Positions 1 through 9,122 are shown, numbered from the stretch's first letter. The stretch is 64,000 nt of DNA from Christensenella hongkongensis (GCF_000981035.1 NZ_LAYJ01000133.1:151842-215841); one strand, 5' to 3'. The notes: generated by a model from the sequence alone, not told the origin. Numbers and translations: made by a program.

Positions 1-1
1 C

Positions 2-205
2 CTGCTCGAAAAAATCGACGCAAATTCTGTTTCCGGCAGCGTGCGGATCGTTTTACCTGATGAGACGGGCTTCAAATTGAGCTATGACACGGTTTCAGGC
101 TCGACGGACAACGATTTTGCAATGAAGAATGATCAGTACAGCGACGGACGTGTTTCCATCAACGTGGATACAGTTTCGGGCTCGCTCAAAATTCTTCAAA
201 AATAA
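2..205 (+). CDS. C-terminal fragment of a DUF4097-like beta-strand repeat protein
   Basis: The frame is open from the window edge to a TAA at 203-205 and encodes the last 67 residues. The peptide has repeated VSGS motifs spaced by short beta-strand-like stretches (SVSGSVRI, DTVSGSTDN, DTVSGSLKI). This is the look of the DUF4097 / putative adhesin beta-helix fold. Such proteins often follow a small PspC- or DUF1700-type regulator in Firmicutes, but the upstream context lies outside the window. The family call rests on the repeat pattern only. No catalytic role can be inferred. Confidence 0.55.
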   Translation: MLEKIDANSVSGSVRIVLPDETGFKLSYDTVSGSTDNDFAMKNDQYSDGRVSINVDTVSGSLKILQK

Positions 206-212
206 TTCATTA

Positions 213-249
213 ACAATTAAGAATTGTGAGGAAAAAAACCTGATATAAT
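213..249 (+). promoter_or_regulatory. Putative extended -10 promoter and dyad upstream of the acyltransferase operon
   Basis: TATAAT at 244-249 is preceded by TG at 241-242, an extended -10 element. Just upstream, ACAATT (213-218) and AATTGT (222-227) form a perfect dyad around a 3-nt centre that could bind a dimeric regulator. There is no good -35 at the ideal spacing. Confidence 0.4.
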
Positions 250-345
250 AAAGGTGGGAAAAATAAGGGGAATGGCAAAAAACCTTGTTCTTCCTGCCTT
301 TTTCTTTGGGAAACAGGAGCTGGGCGGGGATGCGATCGGAGGCTT

Positions 346-1626
346 ATGGAAACAAAATACCCATTGGATACTGCGGCGAAGCTTTTCCCGGCGGTGACCA
401 GGAGGACCAATACGTCTGTTTACAGGATATCGGCGATATTAAAGGAAGAGGTGTGTAAGGAGACGTTACAGCAAGCCGTGCGGGATACGCTCAAACGGTA
501 TCCGGCCTTTGCGGTCAAGCTGACAAGCACTTCGTTTGACCAGTATTTCGAACCAAACGACGCTCCTTTTTTTGTAAAACATGAAGTGGAATATCCCTGC
601 GCGCTGATGAAGCCGGAGGAAAACAACGGCTATTTGTTCCTGGTTCTGTATTATGGGAACCGCATTTCGCTCGAGGCGTTCCATGCGCTTGCGGATGGCG
701 CGGGCGCGGTGGAATTTTTAAAAACGCTGCTATACAGGTATTTCACCCTGCGCGGAGAGAAAATCGATCCGGAAGGGAAAATTTTACTGCCGGAGGATAC
801 GCCGGGCGCGGAAGAGTCGGAAGACGCTTTACTGAAGTATTATGACGCAGACAGGAGCAAGGTAAGCAAACTGCCGCCTGCTTTTAAAATCAAGGGAACG
901 CCATACGAGCCATATGGTAATAACGTGCTGCAGGGCGTAGTCAGCGTAAGTGCGCTCAAAGCTGCTGCCAAAAGAAGCGACGCGACAATCACGGAATATC
1001 TTACGGCGCTTTTGATCCTTGCGATCTACAGGGAAGCGGTGCGCGAGGAGCTTGACGACGAGCCTATCGTGATATCGGTTCCGGTGAACCTGCGTAGTTT
1101 GTTCCCATCGAAAACAGTCCGGAATTTTTTCTGTATCCTGAATCTGTCGGTACCGATCCGTACGGGAATGAATTTTGAATCGATCCTTACGGAGGTGCAG
1201 CGGCAGATCAGGGAAAAGACGAGCGAGGAGAACCTCCTTGGCGCGATTGCAGAAAGCTGCGGTGTGATGGAGCATCCTGTAGTCAAAGCGGTTCCGCGGT
1301 TTATGCGGGAGGCGGGCACAAAATTTGTATTTGCATTTTTTGGCGAGGACATCAAGACGATGACGCTTTCCAATGTAGGATTGATCGATTTGCCTGCGGG
1401 CCTGGCAAAGCACGTGGAGCGGGCGGAATCAATCATATATCCTACGGAACGCAGCCCAATTAACTGCTGTATGTGTTCGGTAAATGGGAAGCTGACGATT
1501 TCTTTTATTAAAACGATCAAAGAGACTGCGATTATCCGTTATTTCTTTGGTTTCCTGGCAAGGGAAACAGGGACGGATGTAGAGATTTATACAAATAACT
1601 GGGGGATCTGTGATGAACAGGTGTGA
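346..1626 (+). CDS. Condensation-domain / alcohol acetyltransferase-like protein
   Basis: A 426-residue protein related to the CoA-dependent acyltransferase superfamily (NRPS condensation domains, alcohol acetyltransferases, PapA-like enzymes). The supporting motif is HALADG near residue 113, matching HxxxDG, where His is the expected general base. It is followed by a helix typical of the family. The acyl donor and acceptor are unknown. It is the first gene of a tight five-gene + strand set, and its stop overlaps the start of the zinc-ribbon membrane protein. The GGAGG ribosome site sits only 3 nt before ATG 346, closer than usual. No signal peptide or membrane segment is evident, so it is probably cytoplasmic and may act with its membrane neighbour. 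Confidence 0.72.
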   Translation: METKYPLDTAAKLFPAVTRRTNTSVYRISAILKEEVCKETLQQAVRDTLKRYPAFAVKLTSTSFDQYFEPNDAPFFVKHEVEYPCALMKPEENNGYLFLVLYYGNRISLEAFHALADGAGAVEFLKTLLYRYFTLRGEKIDPEGKILLPEDTPGAEESEDALLKYYDADRSKVSKLPPAFKIKGTPYEPYGNNVLQGVVSVSALKAAAKRSDATITEYLTALLILAIYREAVREELDDEPIVISVPVNLRSLFPSKTVRNFFCILNLSVPIRTGMNFESILTEVQRQIREKTSEENLLGAIAESCGVMEHPVVKAVPRFMREAGTKFVFAFFGEDIKTMTLSNVGLIDLPAGLAKHVERAESIIYPTERSPINCCMCSVNGKLTISFIKTIKETAIIRYFFGFLARETGTDVEIYTNNWGICDEQV

Positions 1627-2299
1627 ATATTGTAATGTTTCTGTGGATGGGGCGCTGACGACCTGTCCGCTGTGTGGCAGGACGGTCGCACGCGGCGAAA
1701 AAGAAAGAAAGCAGGCGCAGAGCTATCCGGCTTACAGTATGGAAAGCCGGGAAGAGGAGCCAAAAAAGCGTCCTGTGTATAAAGCGGCTGCGGTAACCGC
1801 GGGCGTGGTGGGCATATGCGCGTGGATCAACCTTGCCACGCGCGGTGTGAACGGCGGTTTTTGGTGCCTTGATATCGCGGTGATTTTTGGATACATCTGG
1901 CTGCTTGTGCTCAATACCGTGCGCTCCAAAATACGGGGCAGTGTAAAACTGATGCTGCAGGCGGGGATTATCAGCCTGATGCTGTGCGTGTTTGACTGGA
2001 ATGCCGGACGAGGCCTTTGGTCTGTGAATTACGCAATTCCAATCGCTTGTATCGCGCTCAATTTTTTGGTAACATATATAGTGTTCACAAGGAAGCTTTC
2101 GTGGCGCGAATATATTGGATACATGATTGCCGTTCTCATCTTTGGGCAGACGCCTTTTATCGGTGTGTTGACAGGCGTGACGCTTGTCGTATGGCCAAGC
2201 TTTACGGCGGGAGCTTACGCGGTAGTAACCTTTGTGATGATGCTGGTTTGCGCGGACGGGAAATATAAGGAAAGCCGTGCAAAGAGATTTCGTTTTTAA
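1613..2299 (+). CDS. Zinc-ribbon membrane protein (DUF6320-like)
   Basis: About 228 residues. The N-terminus carries CEYCNVSVDGALTTCPLCG, two CxxC pairs of a treble-clef/zinc-ribbon type. After a charged linker come about six hydrophobic segments (residues about 62-220). This architecture matches what I know as DUF6320 proteins, which occur next to condensation-type acyltransferases. That link supports joint function at the membrane, but no activity is established here. A GTG at 1610 is in frame; I prefer ATG 1613. The gene overlaps the end of the acyltransferase by about 14 nt, which suggests translational coupling. Confidence 0.6.
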   Translation: MNRCEYCNVSVDGALTTCPLCGRTVARGEKERKQAQSYPAYSMESREEEPKKRPVYKAAAVTAGVVGICAWINLATRGVNGGFWCLDIAVIFGYIWLLVLNTVRSKIRGSVKLMLQAGIISLMLCVFDWNAGRGLWSVNYAIPIACIALNFLVTYIVFTRKLSWREYIGYMIAVLIFGQTPFIGVLTGVTLVVWPSFTAGAYAVVTFVMMLVCADGKYKESRAKRFRF

Positions 2300-2313
2300 G
2301 GGAGAATGCGGGG

Positions 2314-2817
2314 ATGGCAATCAATACAGGTGCGCTGGTTGAAGAAATGATGAAGTATGAGCGGGGGATTCCGCATCGGGTGAATCACTTTTTGAAGGTA
2401 TATTCTTTTGCAAAGGTGATTGGAGAGCTCGAACAGCTGGACAGGGATATGCAGGACACGCTGGAAACGGCGGCGATCGTGCACGACATCGGAATCCGCC
2501 CAAGCGTGGAAAAGTACCAGTCTGACGGTGGGAATTTCCAGGAAATAGAGGGACCGCCGATTGCGCGTGAAATGCTTGGCCGCCTTGGGTATCCGGAAGA
2601 AATGACAGAGCGTGTGTGCTGGCTTGTGGGGCATCACCATACCTATGGAAATATAGAAGAAAAAGATCATCAAATATTGGTGGAAGCGGATTTTCTGGTG
2701 AACCTGTACGAACAGAAATCGAACAAACAGGCGATCCTTTCCGCACGCAAAAATATTTTCCGCACAGCCGCGGGGATCAGGCTGATCAATCATCTGTTCA
2801 GCCTGCCGGAAGTATGA
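2314..2817 (+). CDS. HD-domain phosphohydrolase
   Basis: A 167-residue HD-superfamily protein. The metal-binding signature is visible as a His in the N-terminal helix (PHRVNHFLKV), VHDIG (the HD pair, around residue 57-58) and GHHHTY around residue 108, followed by a conserved Asp in VEADFL. These residues bind one or two divalent metals in phosphohydrolases acting on nucleotides or phosphoesters. The length fits a stand-alone HD domain with no partner domain. The substrate is unknown. Its stop codon overlaps the ATG of the next gene (ATGA), so the two are translationally coupled. Confidence 0.8.
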   Translation: MAINTGALVEEMMKYERGIPHRVNHFLKVYSFAKVIGELEQLDRDMQDTLETAAIVHDIGIRPSVEKYQSDGGNFQEIEGPPIAREMLGRLGYPEEMTERVCWLVGHHHTYGNIEEKDHQILVEADFLVNLYEQKSNKQAILSARKNIFRTAAGIRLINHLFSLPEV

Positions 2818-3266
2818 TTACATTTAAGAAAATAGAAGCTGATAAAAAACAATATATGGATTTATTGTGGGAGGCCGATCCGTCTGAAAAGATGATAGAC
2901 CGTTATCTTGAGGACGGGGATCTTTATGTGGCCGAGGATGACGGCAGCGCGGTCTGCGTGGCTGTTGTGCTGCCTGTTTCGAAACGGGAATGCGAGCTGA
3001 AAAACCTTGCCGTTGCGCCGATGCTTCATGCAAAGGGCTACGGAAGGCAGATGGTTCAGTATCTTTTCCGGGTTTACAGGGGAAGGTTTGCGGTAATGAG
3101 CGTAGGCACTGCGGATATAGAAACCGGATGCAAGGGATTTTATGAAAAGCAGGGCTTCTCGTATACCCACACGCTCAAAGGTTTTTTTACGGATAACTAT
3201 GAAGAGCCGATTTATGAAAATGGAACGCTCATTGAGGATATGGCGTATTTTGAGAAGGTGCTTTAG
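2814..3266 (+). CDS. GNAT-family N-acetyltransferase
   Basis: A 150-residue acetyltransferase beginning at the ATG that overlaps the HD gene stop (ATGA, 2814-2817). A longer upstream open frame exists, but it runs inside the HD gene and is not needed. The acetyl-CoA motif A is seen as LKNLAVAPMLHAKGYGRQMVQYL (positions about 61-83; key residues V-A-P and K-G-Y-G-R), followed by the FYEKQGF motif B. The substrate is unknown. It sits inside the five-gene cluster and is followed after 2 nt by the SDR gene. Confidence 0.82.
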   Translation: MITFKKIEADKKQYMDLLWEADPSEKMIDRYLEDGDLYVAEDDGSAVCVAVVLPVSKRECELKNLAVAPMLHAKGYGRQMVQYLFRVYRGRFAVMSVGTADIETGCKGFYEKQGFSYTHTLKGFFTDNYEEPIYENGTLIEDMAYFEKVL

Positions 3267-3268
3267 CA

Positions 3269-3997
3269 ATGGACTTATTCGACCTGAAGGAAAAACGCGC
3301 GATTGTGACCGGCGGCAGCAGGGGTATTGGCCTTGCGCTTGCAAGGTTTCTTGCGCAGGCGGGCGCGCAGGTCGTTGTTTTTTACCACCATACAAAATTT
3401 GAAGCGGAAGACCGCATACAGGGAGTAAGCTGCGACCTGCTTGACCGGCAGGATATGAAGCGTGCATTTTGCGAGGCCGTTTCACTGCTCGGCGGCGTTG
3501 ATATTCTGGTAAACGCAGCCGGTTTGCACAAAAAAGAGGATGCGGAGCGTTTCCCGCTGGAAGAATGGGAGAATATCCAGAAGGTAAACGTATTTGCAGC
3601 GTTTCGGATGTGCCAGTTGGCAGGAAATGAAATGATCAGGCAGGGCGGCGGCAAGATCGTCAATATCTGCTCGGTGCGCAGCGTGCTTGCAGGGGAACGC
3701 AGCTCGGCTTACTCCACAAGCAAGGCGGCGCTTCTGCAAATGACAAAAGCGCTGGCAAAGGAATGGGGAAAATACAGTATTAATGTAAATGCGCTTGCTC
3801 CCGGGTATATCCTGACGGATATGACGGCGGAATCGTTAACGGATCCGCAGACAAAAGAAGCGCTTTTGGAACATACGCCAATCCGGCGGTTCGGCACAAT
3901 GGAAGACCTGCGCGGCGCGCTTTATTTCCTGTGCAGCGCCGCATCCGATTACGCTACAGGAATATTACTGCCGGTGGACGGCGGATTTTTGTGCTGA
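3269..3997 (+). CDS. Short-chain dehydrogenase/reductase (FabG/KduD-like)
   Basis: A 242-residue classical SDR. It shows TGGSRGIG (NAD(P)-binding, residues about 13-20), NAAG (about 84-87), the catalytic Ser before SAYSTSKAAL (Tyr and Lys of YxxxK, about residues 151-155), and a PGYILTDM stretch after the active site. The N-terminus LFDLKEKRAIVTGG resembles 2-deoxy-D-gluconate 3-dehydrogenase and 3-oxoacyl-ACP reductase groups; sequence alone does not separate them. It is the last gene of the 346-3997 operon and ends 15 nt from the convergent membrane-protein gene. Confidence 0.82.
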   Translation: MDLFDLKEKRAIVTGGSRGIGLALARFLAQAGAQVVVFYHHTKFEAEDRIQGVSCDLLDRQDMKRAFCEAVSLLGGVDILVNAAGLHKKEDAERFPLEEWENIQKVNVFAAFRMCQLAGNEMIRQGGGKIVNICSVRSVLAGERSSAYSTSKAALLQMTKALAKEWGKYSINVNALAPGYILTDMTAESLTDPQTKEALLEHTPIRRFGTMEDLRGALYFLCSAASDYATGILLPVDGGFLC

Positions 3998-4011
3998 AAA
4001 TAAAAAATAAA

Positions 4012-5094
4012 TCAAAATTTGTTCAGTGCTTTTACTAATTTTTTGTAATTGACCGTTTTGGAACTGTCAAGACCGACTGCTTTGGCTATATCCTGGCAAA
4101 GGGCTGACGACTCATTTCGATAGGCTTCCAATTTCTTATATTCACTACCATTTAAAGTTTCTTTGTTTGCTTTGAGATATTTCGCCAACAGATTTGTTCT
4201 TGCAACGACATCAATTGCGAGCTCCCAATCTGTTTTTTTTCTTATTTCTGTAGGAATGGAAAGAAATGTAATCGTATTGCGTTGTATTTTCGAAAAGTAT
4301 TTTTGAAAGAAATCCATCACGGGCATGCCCAAAATATTTTTGTCCAGATATTTTTTTGCCTCTTCTTCAGAAATAGCCAATGTGCGGATATCTGTAAGCA
4401 GTGTGTGTAATAGATTTTGTTTGTTGATAAAACTAACGCAAAAACCCAGAAAATTAATACATATCAATATTGCTATAAAAGAGGCGGTTGCAGTCATCTG
4501 ATTTAAAGTAATGGAAAACGTAGTAAATTTAGCTTTGTGATATGTAACTAGCAAAAAAGAGAAAATAAGCAAACAAATTGATAAAGCAATCAACAATTTT
4601 GTACGATGATAGCGGATAAAAAAATAAATTGAATGTTTATGAAATGATGGAGATGGATGGTCATTGAATTGTGCAATGATAACAACAACGAATAAAAACA
4701 TACCAATAAAGAAAAGGATTAAATAAAGAATTGAATCAGGGATAAGCATAAGTGGCATTACAAATATGAAAAGACAAAACATAAGAAGCCAGACAGTATT
4801 TGCAATTTGAAACCCGGAAACAAATCTGGTTACGATTGGATGGTTTATTTTATTGTTGGATACACAAAAAATAATGACAAATAAAAACGCAACCCAAAGT
4901 GCAGAAATGAATAATAATGTAATCAAGGTCGAAAATTCTTCTGATCCAAATGGAACCGCAGTTGTGTGTTCAATAAATTTGAACATTAAGGTGACGATTA
5001 GTCCCAACAATAGCCAGAGTGATATTCCATAAAAAGTCCTTTTTTGCTGATTTTGATCCAATAACGAAATAACGGTTTGTTCAATTTTTTCCAT
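4012..5094 (-). CDS. AT-rich multi-pass membrane protein of unknown function
   Basis: I do not recognise this 360-residue protein. Roughly six hydrophobic segments occupy residues 20-220, and the last 130 residues are charged and probably cytoplasmic. A good AAGGAGA ribosome site precedes the ATG. Base composition is clearly more A+T-rich than the neighbours, with many Ile/Phe/Asn/Lys codons ending in A or T. That suggests horizontal acquisition. It is convergent with the SDR gene and follows the GNAT gene in the same orientation, with about 12 nt between them. Confidence 0.75.
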   Translation of the reverse strand: MEKIEQTVISLLDQNQQKRTFYGISLWLLLGLIVTLMFKFIEHTTAVPFGSEEFSTLITLLFISALWVAFLFVIIFCVSNNKINHPIVTRFVSGFQIANTVWLLMFCLFIFVMPLMLIPDSILYLILFFIGMFLFVVVIIAQFNDHPSPSFHKHSIYFFIRYHRTKLLIALSICLLIFSFLLVTYHKAKFTTFSITLNQMTATASFIAILICINFLGFCVSFINKQNLLHTLLTDIRTLAISEEEAKKYLDKNILGMPVMDFFQKYFSKIQRNTITFLSIPTEIRKKTDWELAIDVVARTNLLAKYLKANKETLNGSEYKKLEAYRNESSALCQDIAKAVGLDSSKTVNYKKLVKALNKF

Positions 5095-5106
5095 GATAGA
5101 TTCTCC

Positions 5107-5631
5107 TTATGGATACATCTCATTCCGCCGCACACAATACACATCATGCGGCATATCGATACCATAATAATGCTTTAGCAGCGTGCCGGTTTTGTGCATG
5201 CCATTTTTTCGCGCAACCTTTTTGGACGCTTCGTTGGAATCGCGGATGATGGAATAGACCGCTTCGAATCCCAGGACATGGAAAGCGTATTCCCGGCAGG
5301 CAATGGCTGCCTCTGTGGCGTAACCGCAGTGCCAGAATGCCTTGCGGAAAAGATATCCAATCTCAGGGACTTCCGTTCCGTTACAGTCCTGCATTGTGAT
5401 TCCGCATTGACCGATAAATTCGCCCGTTTCTTTCAGGATGACAGCCCACAGGCCGAAACCGTCCTTTTCATAGCGTCTGAGCTGGCGGCATAACCATTCG
5501 CTGACTTCATCGTCGCTGAATGCGTGCTCGTAAGCATACATCACCTGCGCGTCCTGCAAGATACTGCACAGATTGCTGAAATCGTCTTTATTTAATTTGC
5601 GCAGGTATAAACGTTCTGTTTCCAGGATCAA
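5107..5631 (-). CDS. RimJ/RimL-type GNAT acetyltransferase
   Basis: The most likely start is the TTG at 5629-5631, preceded at 5-nt spacing by GGAGGAG (5637-5643). This gives 174 residues beginning MILETERLYLRKL, the usual opening of RimJ/RimL-like enzymes. An open frame extends upstream, but those residues look unrelated to the family. Motifs include IGQCGITMQD, PEIGYLFRKAFWHCGYATEA (acetyl-CoA binding loop region) and the SNEASKKVARKNGM helix. Members acetylate N-terminal residues, aminoglycosides or small molecules; the substrate is unknown here. Confidence 0.8.
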   Translation of the reverse strand: MILETERLYLRKLNKDDFSNLCSILQDAQVMYAYEHAFSDDEVSEWLCRQLRRYEKDGFGLWAVILKETGEFIGQCGITMQDCNGTEVPEIGYLFRKAFWHCGYATEAAIACREYAFHVLGFEAVYSIIRDSNEASKKVARKNGMHKTGTLLKHYYGIDMPHDVYCVRRNEMYP

Positions 5632-5713
5632 GGAAACTCCTCCAATCGAAAATATGTGTATTGCTAAAGATATCATAAAATGAATTTCGACCAATGTAAA
5701 GATACAACAAAAA

Positions 5714-5743
5714 GAAAACCCCGGCGGCATAAGCTGGGGTTTC
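5714..5743 (-). terminator. Intrinsic terminator after htrA
   Basis: Read on the minus strand, a GGGG/CCCC-cored hairpin (pairing 5716-5725 with 5733-5742) is followed by TTTTCTTTTTG. It lies downstream of the HtrA gene and upstream of the GNAT gene. Confidence 0.8.
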
Positions 5744-5894
5744 CTTCAGACTTATATATTAATTGTAGGTTCTGTTTGGGTGGGTTATGTTTCTCAGGTC
5801 ATTTTTTTACCATAGGCACGAACCTCCTTGCTTCCTTTGTTAAACTTATGTTAACGCTCCTGTGTGAATTCTATATGAAAAAGATATGAACTTT

Positions 5895-7235
5895 TTAAGA
5901 ATTCGTTGGAACGGATTCTGTCAGCGTAACGTTCGTGGAAGCAGTCCTGCCTGAACGTTCAATCGTGATTTCCACTGTGTCTCCGGGCGAATGGCTTTTC
6001 AGGACGTTATTCAGGTCTGTCGCACCGGTAATTTCCGTGCCGTCAAGCGATACGATGCGGTCTCCCGCCTTGATTCCAAGGTTTGCAGCCTCGGAGCCGT
6101 CCTCTACCTGCAGGACATATACGCCCGTCGAGGACAGCCTGTAGGACATTGCTGCCTGCTGGGAATTCACGTCGATTACGCTCATGCCAAGGCTTGCGCG
6201 TCCCTGTACGTAGCCGTTTTCAATCAGTTCGTCAAGAATCGTCTTTGCTTCGTTGCCGGGGATTGCAAATCCAAGGCCTTCGATGTTGGTTCCGCCGGAT
6301 TTTGCAACCACTACGCCGATAAGCTCGCCTTGCCCGTTAAAGAGGCCGCCGCCCGAGTTGCCGGGGTTGATTGCGGCATTCGTCTGGATCAGGCTCATTG
6401 TGCCGTCGCCAAGGTCTATTTCGCGGTTGAGCGCACTGATGATGCCGTTGGTTACTGTGCCGCCCAGTGTGCCAAGGGGATTGCCGATCGCAACTGCCGT
6501 GTCGCCCACTTCAAGCGCGCTCGAATCGCCGAATGTGACTGGCGTAAGGCCTTCCGCCTCAACCTTGAGCACCGCAAGGTCCATTGTGGGATCCCTGCCG
6601 ATGAGTGTAGCATCGTAGCTTTCACCATTCTTCAGGCGGACGGTAAAGCTGGTTCCGCCTTCCACTACATGGTTATTGGTCGCGATGTAGCCATCCGCGG
6701 AAATGATGATGCCGCTTCCAGCCGCTTCACCGGAAACCTCCTGCATAAACTGGTTTGTCTGGACAACCTCCGTTGTGATTTCCACAATCGAATTCTGTGT
6801 CTTATTAACAATATCTGAAACAGAAAGGTCGCTGCCCGTGCCGCCGGCCTCCGCCGCGGTCTGGATGACGCCCGTGTCGCTGCCTGCGCTGCCCGTGCTG
6901 TTGCCCTGACCGCTCATCACGCCTGCGCTATACCCAAAAACAGCGGATGCGCCAACGCACAGCGCCAATACTATGGCCGCCGCCTTTTTGGTCAGGAAGG
7001 GCGTTTTTTCCTTTTTGGGCTTTCTGCCGCCTGAGCCTGGGCCGTCCTGGTAAAACTGCTCGCTGCCCATCCGGCGCGGATAGGGAGAGCTATTCTGGCT
7101 CAAAATTTCGTTTTCCTGCCGGGGCGTAATTCCCTCCTGCGGCGTATTGCCGTTATTTACATAGGATGGCGCGCCTTGCAGGCCATCGTTGTTATGATTG
7201 CTGTTATCATTATAAAAAAATCTATTATCATTCAT
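5895..7235 (-). CDS. htrA: HtrA/DegP-like membrane-anchored serine protease with PDZ domain
   Basis: A 446-residue S1C protease that degrades or refolds damaged extracytoplasmic proteins. The Asn/Gly-rich cytoplasmic N-terminus (1-80) is followed by one transmembrane anchor (about 84-106). The trypsin-like domain has a complete triad: His189 in ATNNHVVEGG, Asp219 in DPTMDLAVLKV and Ser294 in NPGNSGGGLF. One PDZ domain occupies about 348-438. GAGGAGG precedes the ATG. It is monocistronic, ending at the intrinsic terminator at 5714-5743. Heat or envelope stress control is typical for the family, but I cannot assign an operator. Confidence 0.93.
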   Translation of the reverse strand: MNDNRFFYNDNSNHNNDGLQGAPSYVNNGNTPQEGITPRQENEILSQNSSPYPRRMGSEQFYQDGPGSGGRKPKKEKTPFLTKKAAAIVLALCVGASAVFGYSAGVMSGQGNSTGSAGSDTGVIQTAAEAGGTGSDLSVSDIVNKTQNSIVEITTEVVQTNQFMQEVSGEAAGSGIIISADGYIATNNHVVEGGTSFTVRLKNGESYDATLIGRDPTMDLAVLKVEAEGLTPVTFGDSSALEVGDTAVAIGNPLGTLGGTVTNGIISALNREIDLGDGTMSLIQTNAAINPGNSGGGLFNGQGELIGVVVAKSGGTNIEGLGFAIPGNEAKTILDELIENGYVQGRASLGMSVIDVNSQQAAMSYRLSSTGVYVLQVEDGSEAANLGIKAGDRIVSLDGTEITGATDLNNVLKSHSPGDTVEITIERSGRTASTNVTLTESVPTNS

Positions 7236-7385
7236 TTGTTATAAGCCTCCTCATATATTTTCGTATATTTCAAAACGTTGTTTTCGTTTTTTGTTTTACA
7301 ATTTAATGATAAAGCACAAAAGTGACCAATTCTTGAACTGCATTTGAATAATATTTGAAGGAAAAGTAACAAAATTGTGAAGATA

Positions 7386-7420
7386 AAAAGGGCGCGGCAT
7401 TTTTGCCGCGCCCTTTTTAT
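7386..7420. terminator. Bidirectional intrinsic terminator
   Basis: GGGCGCGGCA and TGCCGCGCCC pair in a 10-bp perfect stem flanked by A- and T-tracts on both sides. On the minus strand it ends transcription of the MFS exporter gene. Confidence 0.85.
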
Positions 7421-7445
7421 GGAGAGCTGTAAATGAGGATTCAGA

Positions 7446-8900
7446 TTAAGAATGGGGGGACGGTTGCTGCGCCGCCTTTGCTTTTTTGTCCTGGAACAAC
7501 CTGATAACCGTCAAGATAACGCTTATGCACAAAATAGCCGTGCCAATCGCGTATACGGTCTGCATTCCATAGACAAATACATCCGGCCTTCCGTTAATAT
7601 AGCCCTTGACCTGATAACCGACCTTTGAGCTCATCAAAGAGTAAAGCAAAGTGGTGAGGAGCGAGATTCCCGTCACACTCCCAAAATTGCGTGTGAAAGC
7701 GTTGATACTGCCCACAATCCCAAGCTTTTCCTTGGGGGCTGTGGACATAATCAGCGAAGTATTCGGCGCGGAGAATATACCTGCGCCAAGACCTACGATG
7801 CACAGGAATACAATCAGCTTAATCACAGGCTCCGTTGCGGTCATGGTTGCGAGCAGGCCAAGGCCTAATGTCATGATTACAAGGCCTACAAGCGTAATTT
7901 TTGCAGCGCCGACCTTGTCTGAGATATATCCTGAAAGCGGCGACATAATCCCCATTACGATTGGAAAGCTCATCATGATCAGGCCCGTAGAACCGGGATC
8001 GATTTTCAGGACGTCCTCGATATAGAAGGGCTGTATAATACTGATACCGCTCATCGCAAAGAACTGGATCAATACGCAAATGACACTGAGTGTAAACAAA
8101 GAATTTTTGAACAGGGAAAGATCAATGATAGGCTGCTGGCTTCTTTTTTCAAAGTACAGGAAAAGGGCAACCAGAATCACCGCCCCTGCAAAGGACATTA
8201 TGATGTAGTATTTATCATAGCCCTTGCTCTGTCCGGTTAAAAGTCCAAAGAAAAACAGGATGACAGCCGCTGCAAGCAAAGCGGTGCCCCGGTAATCGAC
8301 CTGCTGGTCTGTCTTTTTGCCGCGCGGCAGCAGCTTGAGCGCCAATATAAAAGCGACGATGCCAACCGGCACATTAATCAGGAAGATGTAATTCCAACTG
8401 AGATAGGTAACGATCAGCCCGCCGATGGGGGGGCCCAGCATGGTGCCAAGTGCGACGGAGATGCCGGAGATGCCCAGTGCGCGTCCCCGTTCATTCGCGG
8501 GGAAGACCTCGGTGATAATACCCTGGTTGTTGGCAAGCGCCGCGGCGCCGCCTATTCCTTCGATCACGCGCGATACAATCAGAAATTCGAGCGTGTGCGA
8601 AAGACCGGCCATAAGCGAACCGGCGGTAAAAACAACGGTGCCAAACATAAAGAGGCGTCCTTTGCCCTTGATGTCGCCAAGCCGTCCAAACAGCAGGATA
8701 GACGCAACCACGGCAACAAGATAAACGATCACCACCATTTGGATCGATTCCATATCCGTATTGAGGTCCTTCACCATGACGGGGAGCGCGACGTTTACGA
8801 CAGTTCCGTCAAGGGTTACCATAAAAGGCATAAAAATAAGGACTGCCAGAATCGACCATTTATGTTTCGCGTAATAATCCAATGAAGTTCTGTCTGCCAT
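7446..8900 (-). CDS. MFS multidrug exporter, DHA2 (14-TM, EmrB/QacA) family
   Basis: A 484-residue transporter with 14 predicted membrane helices. Motifs are VTLDGTVVNVALP in TM1, GRLGDIKGKGRLFMFG (motif A, loop 2-3) and VALGTMLGPPIGGLIV (motif C, typical of antiporters). Members of this family export drugs, dyes or bile salts in exchange for protons. No linked TetR or MarR regulator lies nearby, so regulation is unclear. The gene stands alone, with its own terminator downstream at 7386-7420. Confidence 0.9.
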   Translation of the reverse strand: MADRTSLDYYAKHKWSILAVLIFMPFMVTLDGTVVNVALPVMVKDLNTDMESIQMVVIVYLVAVVASILLFGRLGDIKGKGRLFMFGTVVFTAGSLMAGLSHTLEFLIVSRVIEGIGGAAALANNQGIITEVFPANERGRALGISGISVALGTMLGPPIGGLIVTYLSWNYIFLINVPVGIVAFILALKLLPRGKKTDQQVDYRGTALLAAAVILFFFGLLTGQSKGYDKYYIIMSFAGAVILVALFLYFEKRSQQPIIDLSLFKNSLFTLSVICVLIQFFAMSGISIIQPFYIEDVLKIDPGSTGLIMMSFPIVMGIMSPLSGYISDKVGAAKITLVGLVIMTLGLGLLATMTATEPVIKLIVFLCIVGLGAGIFSAPNTSLIMSTAPKEKLGIVGSINAFTRNFGSVTGISLLTTLLYSLMSSKVGYQVKGYINGRPDVFVYGMQTVYAIGTAILCISVILTVIRLFQDKKAKAAQQPSPHS

Positions 8901-9122
8901 AATTCTTCCTCTTTCCGTGTGATTTGTAATAAAAACGATAAAAAATTTACAATAAAACGGTAAATAACATTAATTATATAAACAGGAAGCTGGCAGATAA
9001 TCATTGAAAGCGTCAAAAGCAGTAGCGGAAAAATTAAAATGAACAATAAAAAAATCGGTTTGACACCAATCAAAAAGACAAGCTTATTTCCAGATGAAAA
9101 GGCCGGCCGGTTCCGACAAACG
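8901..9122. other. Intergenic region between MFS exporter and metallophosphoesterase
   Basis: This AT-rich 222-nt gap holds the ribosome site of the exporter (AGAGGAAG on the minus strand). I see no gene in it. A short GGCCGGCC palindrome near 9104 lies downstream of the phosphoesterase, but it is too short to call a terminator. Confidence 0.5.

Noticed and set aside
1532..2320. 262-codon minus-strand open frame opposite the zinc-ribbon gene
   Set aside because: It mirrors the coding bias of a gene with strong motifs on the + strand and has no ribosome site.
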